Below are positions 54,318 to 62,837 of a DNA stretch of 64,000 nt, piece after piece (within the stretch, counting starts at the first letter, position 1; each line of letters opens with the position of its first letter). The DNA is from Pseudopyrenochaeta lycopersici (lineage: Eukaryota; Ascomycota; Dothideomycetes; Pleosporales; Pseudopyrenochaetaceae), in the NCBI GenBank assembly GCA_003313425.1, contig NHZP01000001.1, positions 496,001 to 560,000 of the forward strand, given 5' to 3'. A program made the position numbers and the translations under genes. The notes below the pieces were generated by a model, which made no database searches, was not told where the DNA came from, and was given only the letters and a program-made list of their open reading frames with translations.

Positions 54318-57215
54318 TTACTCTGCCAGCTGCGCCGCGGATTTGATGATCTGCTCAACACTCTTCCGGGCAGTTTTAGGATGCTTAGCTACAGACTGCC
54401 ATATCTCTCCATGTTTCGGCTCCGCCATTGCAGCTTTGGACAAGACCTCCTCCTTCTTCTCCTCTGTACCGTGTTGTTCCAGGAACTTATAGTACCACAC
54501 CCAACCATCACCATAATCCGGGTCTAATACGACAGCCTTGGTGAACCACGTAGCAGCCTTGTCTAATCTCCGCTCTGACCAGAAAATTCGCGCAACAACG
54601 ACGAATAATTGCGGGTCTTTTTCAACCTTCTTGATTGCTTCGAGAGCTCGCGGTTTGCGCTGGGTACGACTCTCCAGGTGCATGATCTTCTCTGCCCACA
54701 GCAAGCCAGAATTAGGGCATTCTTGGAGCGCTGTAGCCATGATCTTCTGGGCCGCGGGCACGTTGTTCTGACGGCGTTCGAGGCGTACTGCCTCACAAAG
54801 GAGTTCGGCGTTCTTGGGGTTCTGTTGCCTGCCACGGTCGAGTGTTGATCGCGCTTTAACGACCGCCCCTTGTCTTTCTTGTATACGCGAAAGGAGAATA
54901 AACAACGTTGGTGACTTTGGTGATGCCCGGGTACCAATGCTGAATGCTTCTTGCGCCTCTTTGAGTTTCGACAACTGTTCGTAGATTTGTCCTTTGATGG
55001 CATGCAGTTTCCAGCTCGCAGGCCAATTTTGCAAACCCTGGTTGCAGATATCAATTGCCGCCTCATAGTTTTCTAGCTGCCGTTCGAGCACAGCAGACTT
55101 CATGAAGATCCTGTCAGTAGCAGCTGACTCACGAGCGACTTTTAAGAAATCACGGGCCTGCTGGTAGTTGCCAGCATCGACCTCAAAATCGACCGCCCGG
55201 GTATAGAGATTCTCGTTGCCTGGCAATTGCTCAAATGAGCGACCTAGGACTTTGCGAGCTCCTTCAGGATCCCCCGAATGCCACATTTCTCTGGCGTACA
55301 GCAGCCAGAGAGACTCCGAGCTCGGGCACGCATTTACTGCACGCTCAAGAACGCTGAGAAGTGACTCACTTGTGCCATGGTGCTTCTCCAGATCTGCAGA
55401 CGCATGCCATACGGTTGTAGAGTACGGAAAGATGGAGACAGCATGCCCAAGAATAGCACGGGCAGTCTCGTACCGGCCGCGACCTGATATACTCTTGGCA
55501 TCCTCCAGCCACACACCCCGTCGTTCGTCATCTTCGTCGAGGCTCCAGCCTACGGTTGCCTTGACAATCGCGGCTGCGGTTGCCCTGTCGCCCTCCTCTT
55601 CGCAAATTTCAGCCTGTGCCAACCACTCCTCACGCTTGATCATCGCGTTCTCTTTGATGAGGGCTTTGATCGCGCGCTCCATGATACGGTCGCACATGTC
55701 AACTTTTCCGAGCTCTTCCTGTAATCTGCAGGCGTGCACCCAAATTGCCCAGCTGGTGGGAATCGCCTTGCGTGCTCTGTTCAAGACCTGCTGCGCCGCT
55801 TCAGCATCACTTACTCGAGCGTATGAGATCCATAATTCCTCAGATAATGGTACTGTCTCGGTAGCCTTCGCGAACAGAAGCTTGACATTTTCAATGTCCT
55901 CGGTATCATTGATTAACGTTTTCCAGAGCTCAACCGATTGCGGATTGTGATCAAGGGCTTGCCGAGTGACCTTCTTTCTTGCTGCCGGCGTTTGTTCGAG
56001 ATCGATGGCAGCTTGCCATAGCTTGATTGCCTTCGGGTTGAGTTTGATGCCATTTGCGGCAATGATCTTTGCGTTGTGGACACTTTCCCGGTTCAATCTA
56101 ATAGCTTCTTCCCACACCACTATCGATTTTGGGCACATCTCGCAGCCCCTTTGAATGACTTTCTTAGCGGTGTGAATCTTCCCAGCCACCTCTTCTAAGC
56201 GTGAGAGAGCAACATATCCGGGCCCGTTGTGTATGTTCGTTTTGACAGCAGATTCGAGCAGCACTCGGGCGCGATTGATGTCCTCTACCGGGACCTCGTC
56301 GCCTGTTGCCTGCTTCCTGTCTAGTGCGGTGATATAGCCTTTTGGATCCACGGAAGTAGCTGTCCCCGATGTCGTTGTTTGCGTGCCTGGGGCACTCGAA
56401 GCGGCTGAGTCTAGACGAACAGTAAGCGCGGATAACTGCGCAGCGCCAATAGAGGCGAAATTCGTCATTGTTCCCGAATCGGAATCATTGGAGGATATTG
56501 ATGTATCGAGCTCTCCTGACTTGGAGGCTGCTTGCAATACGCTATCGGGGACAGCATATGATCGCGCATTTGCCATTCGAGCCTCTCGTGCACGTTTCGC
56601 TCTTCCTGTCATATCTCCTACTTCGGGCAGCGCTGCCCATTCTTCTTCGGACACAGAGCCGAGTGCACGCTTGAGATCGGCGAACTGCAGCTGGATCTTT
56701 GGGTTGTTCTTCTCGTAATCGTCGCGTTCTTGTTGCTCGCGGGCTTCCCTATGTCGGACATCGGTATCTGTTCGTGAAGAAACCCACGATAAATATTTCG
56801 ACAATGCAGATAAAAGGGAAGGGCAGAGGGGGAAAGAGACTGGGGATACAAACCTTCTAGCTCTCCGTCGCTTGTCCATCTTCTCGTCCACCTCCTGGTA
56901 TATGCGATCGGCCTCGTCGTCATCCTTGTCGTAGTTCATACCGCTTGAAAACAGGCCCACTTCATTGTCAGGGTCTTGGAACCGATCTTCCTCTTCGTCC
57001 TCCTCTTTCTTCTCAGTCACACCATAGGCGGATGGAGCTGCCTGACCAAGTGAGGCTGCACGCTTTGCTAGCATCTCCTTCATCTGCTCCTCTGAAGGTC
57101 CTTCGCGAGCTGGACCTAGATCACTTCGAGTCGTAAACCCCGTAGCGCCACGCCCGAGACCAGCCACGTAGTTCTCGGGCGCAGGCATTGAAAGAAAGTC
57201 GCGCCGCCCACTCAT
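54318..57215 (-). CDS. PRP6: Pre-mRNA splicing factor Prp6/Prp1 (U4/U6.U5 tri-snRNP)
   Basis: Bridges U5 and U4/U6 snRNPs in the tri-snRNP. Exons 56854..57215 and 54318..56748 give 930 residues. The PRP1_N domain opens MSGRRDFLSMPAPENYVAGLGRG-like (DFLSMPAPENYVAG) and contains GLFSSGMNYDKDDDEADRIY and, after the junction, REAREQQERDDYEKNNPKIQ. About 16-19 HAT/TPR repeats follow (for example VWEEAIRLN, IWVHACRLQEELG, LYAREMWHSGDPEGARKVL, WVWYYKFLEQHGTEEKKEEV). The intron at 56749-56853 is 105 nt with no in-frame stop. Unspliced translation would insert 35 residues into KRRRARREAREQQ, giving 965 residues. Family conservation across the junction shows it is an intron. Confidence 0.94.
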   Translation of the reverse strand: MSGRRDFLSMPAPENYVAGLGRGATGFTTRSDLGPAREGPSEEQMKEMLAKRAASLGQAAPSAYGVTEKKEEDEEEDRFQDPDNEVGLFSSGMNYDKDDDEADRIYQEVDEKMDKRRRARRFVSPVSFPLCPSLLSALSKYLSWVSSRTDTDVRHREAREQQERDDYEKNNPKIQLQFADLKRALGSVSEEEWAALPEVGDMTGRAKRAREARMANARSYAVPDSVLQAASKSGELDTSISSNDSDSGTMTNFASIGAAQLSALTVRLDSAASSAPGTQTTTSGTATSVDPKGYITALDRKQATGDEVPVEDINRARVLLESAVKTNIHNGPGYVALSRLEEVAGKIHTAKKVIQRGCEMCPKSIVVWEEAIRLNRESVHNAKIIAANGIKLNPKAIKLWQAAIDLEQTPAARKKVTRQALDHNPQSVELWKTLINDTEDIENVKLLFAKATETVPLSEELWISYARVSDAEAAQQVLNRARKAIPTSWAIWVHACRLQEELGKVDMCDRIMERAIKALIKENAMIKREEWLAQAEICEEEGDRATAAAIVKATVGWSLDEDDERRGVWLEDAKSISGRGRYETARAILGHAVSIFPYSTTVWHASADLEKHHGTSESLLSVLERAVNACPSSESLWLLYAREMWHSGDPEGARKVLGRSFEQLPGNENLYTRAVDFEVDAGNYQQARDFLKVARESAATDRIFMKSAVLERQLENYEAAIDICNQGLQNWPASWKLHAIKGQIYEQLSKLKEAQEAFSIGTRASPKSPTLFILLSRIQERQGAVVKARSTLDRGRQQNPKNAELLCEAVRLERRQNNVPAAQKIMATALQECPNSGLLWAEKIMHLESRTQRKPRALEAIKKVEKDPQLFVVVARIFWSERRLDKAATWFTKAVVLDPDYGDGWVWYYKFLEQHGTEEKKEEVLSKAAMAEPKHGEIWQSVAKHPKTARKSVEQIIKSAAQLAE

Positions 57216-57884
57216 GTTGGCGGTGTGCTGCGAGCCTTATGTGTGGGGAAATGGTCCGGTCGATGGCCTAAGACCGCGGGCCGTATAATGCCCTCGTACG
57301 TGTTGCGACCTCCAAAGCGGACCTCGAGTGGGAATTCCTAGAGTCGATAAGTCGTAATAGTCTTGGTCCTAGTGGGTCGGGGTTGACAATTCACAGGCTG
57401 GACTTCGGCATAAATGGTGATGTGGTGAGAGCAGCCGCGTGCAAACATTTGGCAGCACGGAGCTGCCTGTACATCACGTGATATCACAAACGCCCCGAGC
57501 TCATCAAACGCTATGCCCGAAAAGTAAGTTTGCGACGGGCGAAGTCCATGTACATATTACACATTGTACCGTATCTTAAGGTGACATCTCAGCTCCGTTC
57601 ATTGCATGAAACCAGAGAATTTGCTCATAGCCAGGCCAGATAATCGTGCCGAAGTTGAACTTGCGCGTGCATATAGTTCTAATGCCTTGGCGTTATTCCA
57701 CGACTTGCACCATCCTCAAGTTCGATGGATGTACCGTATACACTCCGCATTGCTGCTCACCGTATTTCTCTGAGAATTCCATGCCCTCTTTGCTTTGGCC
57801 AAGTGATGTAGGGAATTCTGTTCGCACCAACACTATATTTGCAGAGCCCCACGTTGACTTTATGCGAGGCAGGCCTCTTGTTCT
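57216..57884. other. PRP6 promoter and 3' flank of the FlbE-like gene
   Basis: 669 bp without a supported gene. A 126-codon plus-strand frame starting at 57646 overlaps the FlbE-like second exon in antisense and is rejected. Confidence 0.5.
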
Positions 57885-58652
57885 TTATTTTAGTGCATTT
57901 GAGGGCACCGACAGTTTTCCATTTGCCGTCTTCGGAGAATGTAATGCAGCTCTCGGCGACATTGGTGGTAGCGATGGGACATTGTCTGCTGTCGCCGTGT
58001 CTGTCTTCAGGTCTTTGGCACTATGACATGTTAGAGCGGCCATAATTGAGTTGAGCTAATCTCACCTTTTTGATCTCCTCAGCCTTCCACCAATCCAACT
58101 CTTGAGGCCCCTGCTCGTAGACGGGCGTTCCAAGTCTTGGCTACGTACGTTATCTCCTTGTCCAACACTACTCCGCTGACTTGTCGGACTGAATTGGCTG
58201 GCGTCTGGTGTTGTGTCATTGTCTTGGTCGTCCAATGGAGGTGCCCACCTTTCTACATCGCCATTGACGACGACAAACCAGCCCAACTTCTCCCCCGGGG
58301 CGACCTTATCTCGTAGCTCTGCAATCGCCGCCCATTGATTTTCTGCCACGCCGTTCCCCCTCACGTCGTCGAGATCTACACCCAACTTGACTTCGTGCAC
58401 GGTGTCGCACACGTATGCATATGGCTGATCCTTTACGGTAAGATCATCGGGGTCGTATTGCTCGATGAAGCGCAAGCCTGGAAGCTGAGCCACTTGCTCT
58501 GGCCACTGGTCTTTGAAGTTCTTGGTTATGCAGGCTGTGGTCGCGGGCGCCATGAGCCATTCCGGCGCGGCATCGTCGAGATTTTGAAGGATGACATGGA
58601 TGCGGATCTGCGCACGTGGCCAACGAAAGCCGTGGACAAGCCATGTAGGCAT
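57885..58652 (-). CDS. FlbE-like developmental regulator family protein
   Basis: Exons 58066..58652 and 57885..58020 give 240 residues. The conserved first 160 residues read MPTWLVHGFRWPRAQIRIHV, LQNLDDAAPEWLMAP, GLRFIEQYDPDD, PYAYVCDTVHEVKLG and LRDKVAPGEKLGWFVVVNG, which I associate with the fungal FlbE family (polarised-growth/conidiation regulators in Aspergillus) from memory. The C-terminus is Ser/Pro/Lys-rich. Unspliced, the frame ends two bases past the donor at AAAAGGTGA. Splicing GTGAGA (58065) to a TAG acceptor, with a CTAAC branch point, adds 45 residues of similar composition (SPRALHSPKT, KLSVPSNALK), so I prefer the spliced form. The family name is moderately certain. Confidence 0.72.
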
Positions 58653-59282
58653 TTTTGAGCTTGTTTTGTTGGGAAAGGGGGCGTGCTTGAGGGTTGAACG
58701 ATTGCGACTGCGGCCACGTCTCGAACAGAAAAAGCAACGGCTCGAGGAAGAAGGCCGTGTGGATGGCTTCTATCGTTGAGTCGACTGTGTCTTTAGCAGA
58801 CTTTTGCTCTCAAGTCGTACATTGTCATGCACCAAGGCCGGGTTCTACGGTTTAGTTGCAGTTGCAGCTCAGGAGGAGTACCGGGGGCCGAGGTGGTTGG
58901 GAGCACTGCCCAGAAAGACAAGGGCAGAAACTCAGGCGGCGGCGGCGGTGAGTGACCACTTTGTATCCTGATGCAATTTGCATAGAGCGAATCGGTGAAA
59001 GATTAGGGCAATCTGGTCTGGCTCACTGGGGTTACATTGCGGGGGTGTTTGAGGATTATCGATAGCTGATGCTTGTTGGTTGCGGCCCACCTGACACTAA
59101 TGCAGGTCACAGCTTCCGCGCGCGTCTCGCCACCCTTCTTCCCATCTCTTCGCTTCGAGTCGGCAGCCGTTCAGGAAGCCGAGCATCAGGCTTGCTCACG
59201 GGAGTTCCTCTGCGTAATGCTGTAACTCATCCAACTCAACCCGCGCTCTCTTGGGGCGTCTGTGTCCACCGACCCCGCCACC
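58653..59282. other. Divergent promoter between FlbE-like and CIR_N genes
   Basis: 630 bp, including a short GGC-repeat run near 58936-58947. No further feature is seen. Confidence 0.5.
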
Positions 59283-60467
59283 ATGCCTCTGTGCGTCATC
59301 CCCCGCTTCTGACAGACGCTTGCTTGGATTGCGGTCACTGACACAGGCTCACAGGCATCTACTGGGCAAGAAGGTTCGATGCTGTCGCACAGCCTCAAAA
59401 TACAAACATTCACTCACCGCGCATAGTCATGGAACGTGTACAACACCGACAATATCGCGCGGGTCAAGGCCGACGAGGCCGCTGCCGCTGCACGGGAAGT
59501 CGCCCATGAGCAGCGCATGCAAGAGCTCGATGCCGAGCGACGCGCCACCATACTTCGAGGCCGAACGCCTCCACCACTGCCCGTAGAACATGACCACAGG
59601 GATACTGGGCAAAGGCGAGACAGGGACAAGGCTGCCTGGGGACATGACAAGAAGAGGAGGAAGCTCGCCGGAGAGGATGAAACAACAATGGAGATACGCC
59701 TCGCAGCATCTGTGGCAGCTCCAAAAGATGATGGCTCCAATAATCCGAACATCTTGAAACTACGAGACGCCGCGAGCGATGCCCCTCTGACAAATCACGC
59801 CGGCAATATCGACCTCTTTCCAGTTGACGTGAAAGAAGCGATCAAGCGCGAGAAGAACGCAGAGGCTGAGCAGGAGAAGAGAAGGAAGGAGAGAGCCTTA
59901 GAGGATCAGTACATCATGCGCTTTTCGAATGCAGCTGGCTTCAAAACTGGCTTGAGCCAACCATGGTATGCTACAAGCCAGAAGCCCGCGCAAACCGGGC
60001 AGGAAAGGCATGAAACTCCCCTAAAAGACCTTGAGAACAAGAACGTCTGGGGGAATGAGCATCTGCGACGCAAAGAAAGGGAACAGGGCCGCATAACATC
60101 CAACGACCCTTTCACCTTCATGCAGAAAGCCCAAGCTCAATTGAAACAGTCCAAGGAAGACAAAAAGAAGTGGGCTGAGGAACGCAACCATGAGCTAAAA
60201 GAACTACGCGCCACCCAGGATCGAGAGGAAAGGAGAAGTAGACATCGAAAGAGGAACAGGCCAGACGATGAGGATGTCCAGGACGGCTATGCATATGCTC
60301 TCAAGCACGGCGTTTACAGAGACAGGTCGCCAAAGCGCAGGCATCGCCACAGAAGCCGTAGCCGTAGCCGTAGCCGAAAGCCGCATGAACACAGACCTTT
60401 GCATCGACATGGAAACAATGAAAAAAAAAAAAAAGAGTCACTGTCGAAGCAGAGGGGGCGCCTATGA
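59283..60467 (+). CDS. CIR_N-domain protein (LENG1-like, probable splicing-associated)
   Basis: Exons 59283..59290 (8 nt), 59355..59373 (19 nt) and 59427..60467 give 355 residues. Only this splicing yields the conserved CIR_N start MPLHLLGKKSWNVYNTDNI, followed by a Glu/Ala/Arg-rich coiled coil (ADEAAAAAREVAHEQRMQELDAERR). Further blocks are FPVDVKEAIKREKNAEAEQEKRRKE, read in part as NIDLFPVDV, and FKTGLSQPWYAT. An Arg/Ser/His-rich tail is encoded partly by an AGCCGT repeat at 60354-60376. CIR_N proteins are associated with spliceosome and corepressor functions. The frame after residue about 330 depends on an A14 tract; the last residues (ESLSKQRGRL) are therefore uncertain. Confidence 0.82.
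60421..60434 (+). repeat. A14 homopolymer inside the CIR_N coding sequence
   Basis: Fourteen consecutive A residues encode poly-Lys near the C-terminus. All three frames stay open for some distance beyond it, one of them with an SR-like composition. A one-base length error or variant would change the C-terminus. Confidence 0.9.
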
Positions 60468-61098
60468 GAATCAGCCTAGCAGAACCTCTTCCTGGTCAGT
60501 GTCAGAGCGTCAAAAGTCTCGAGACCAAAGCGACAAAGGCAAAGACGAAGGGAGAACATCGGGGGCGAAGAACACTTGTTAAAAGTAGGACCGAAGATGA
60601 TGCAGCCATAATCAACTCCTTGTAACTTGCCACTTGCCACTTGAGTACTATCGCTCCCCCTGTTATGAACATCATGTCATTCATTCCTCTAGTACCATGC
60701 ACACATCTATTCGCTCCATAATTCTAAGCCTTGCTTCGATGTCCAATACTTCTGACCTCTGTGCCATCACCACCTTTGCCAGCTCTCAAAGATCAGAAAA
60801 CAGTACATACTTCGCATGCTGCACTTTTTGCTGATGAAAAGAGTATAATCATACTTGTAACCATATTCGGAAAGTTTCGCTAGCGTGCGTCCTAACCTGT
60901 TGCTCCCATGGCGCGCGCGGGGCAGGCACTAAAGCCTCGTAAGCTTTACTTCTGGTGCCCATGAATAGATAAATAGGAGTCATTGTGTCTGTCATGGAGA
61001 GCATTAGCAATTCTTTGGCCTTTTCATATCTTAATTAAGCTTTGTTCCGTTCCTTTGCAAACAGATCTCAAGCACATTAATCTCGACCTCAAACTACG
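60468..61098. other. Spacer before the dienelactone hydrolase gene
   Basis: 631 bp. Its first 130 bp could be coding if the A14 tract is miscounted. The remainder is promoter-like with no recognised feature. Confidence 0.45.
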
Positions 61099-62166
61099 AT
61101 GGCATCCAATCCCATGCAACGATGCTGCATCGTCGGCGTAAAGCATGAAGGTACTCCAAAGGGCAAAATTCAGAAGATCGATAATAGTATAGTCAAATTA
61201 CACCTCCAAACATCTAGTTTCTGAAGCTGACACAGCCTTGAGTTCGTACATACTTTGTCTATCCCGACACCGGCAACACTCAGAATGCTGTGCTTATCAT
61301 GACCGACGTGCTTGGAATGGACTTCCCCAACGTGCAACTGGTAAAGTATGAGTCTATGTGGTTGTTAGAACGATATACTGACGTCTTCATAGTAAGTTGT
61401 ACCTCAAGTGTTATACCCAGAGGAATTGAGCGACATGTTCCAGCATGTGGAAGGAGGGGAGGAATGATCCATGTCTATCTTTTTGTAATACCTGCTAACC
61501 ACAACATCATTTTGTGTAGTATTGCTGATCAGTTTGCTGCCAATGGCTATCTTGCTGTGATACCAGACGTTTTCAATGGGAACGAAGTCCCCTTCCCACC
61601 TCCCGCTTCTTTCAATCTGGAGGAGTATATCAAGACCAAAATGCCGCGTGTGCCTGCTGTTGATCCCATTTTTGGTGCCGTGATCAAATATCTGAGAGGG
61701 GAATTAGGAGTCAAGAGATTGGGTGGTGTAGGGTATTGCTTTGGAGGAAAGTACGTGTGTCGGTGGTTGAAGGAGGGAGGACTAGATGCAGGCTTCACAG
61801 GGCATCCTAGTTTTGTAGATGCTGATGAAGTGAGAGGGATCAAGGGGCCGTTGAGCATTGCTGCTGCTGGTACGTTTTCACCTCTTTCTCCCGCTCACAT
61901 ACCATGAGAGGTAGTCATCTTACAACTCAGCCGAATCTGACAAGCATGCGACAGAAACCGACGCAATTTTCCCCGCCGACAAGCGCCACGAAACCGAGGA
62001 CATTCTCAAGAACCACACAGTGCCGTACCAGATCACTCTTTACTCTGACGTCGAGCATGGTTTCGCAGTGAAAGGGGACCTGTCGAACTCCAAGGCCAAG
62101 TTTGCGAAGGAGCTAGCGTTCCTGCAGGCGGTGTATTGGTTCGACGAGTATGTGAAGAAGGGGTAA
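61099..62166 (+). CDS. Dienelactone hydrolase family protein
   Basis: Alpha/beta hydrolase of the dienelactone hydrolase family, probably cytosolic; substrate unknown. Exons 61099..61186, 61243..61345, 61520..61869, 61955..62166 give 250 residues. Conserved blocks: CCIVGVKHEGTPKG, RTYFVYPDTGN, VLIMTDVLGMD, IADQFAANGYLAVIPDVFNG. The catalytic triad is Cys137 (GYCFGGK), Asp183 (ETDAIFPADKR) and His215 (DVEHGFAVKGD). Intron 2 is 174 nt, far longer than its neighbours, and contains internal acceptor- and donor-like signals near 61390. The exon 2 end (donor GTATGA, giving LVNIADQ) is the least certain junction, since most relatives read QLIADQ. Confidence 0.86.
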
Positions 62167-62837
62167 GCGAACTTGTCGCATCTTTTATCGCAAAGATTGC
62201 ACCTCTTGGTCTATCTTGGCTCCTGTGTATGTAAAGCACGGTGGTATCGACAGTATCAGGTGGGGTGTTTTGATGATGGGGTTTCTGAGATTGTGTTGAT
62301 GCGTGTCGGTGAACAAAGATATGTCTCGATCCCTTTGTCCTTGATTATCACCATCTTCTCATCACTTACCAGTGCAGCTTACAAGCCTGTGCTCCCACTA
62401 CACACTGGCTATGTCTTTTTTTTCGCTTCTCTTCAGTATCCACATGCACTTCCACTATCTTCTCATCCACCCATTCTCTCCCAAGACAGAGTTCAGACGT
62501 TGTTGGGCCTACAAAAGCAGCAGATATGATCACCGTCGACATACATTGCTTGACATAAAGTCGCACCCAGTATTACGTAGATTAAACACAAAAGCGCACA
62601 TAAGTTGAGGGAAAATAATGAGGAATTCGGGAGACTCACTAACGTGTCATTCTAGGTCGTGGCTGAAACTGTAGGCTCGGAGTGAGCGTGTCGAGGTCTA
62701 GGCGTAAGCATACTCTTTTGTGGTAACTTGAATAATTAGTCCATAATATTTTCTCATTTCTCATCGCGAGCAGTAGCTTCTGTACATACATAGCCTTTTC
62801 TGCGTCATTGAGAGTCGCAACTTTCTCTCTTTGTCAC
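62167..62837. other. Convergent 3' region
   Basis: 671 bp between the dienelactone hydrolase and AlkB-like genes. A 118-codon plus-strand frame here shows no resemblance to known proteins. Confidence 0.5.

Noticed and set aside
57646..58026. 126-codon plus-strand frame
   Set aside because: Overlaps the second exon of the FlbE-like gene in antisense and shows no family resemblance.
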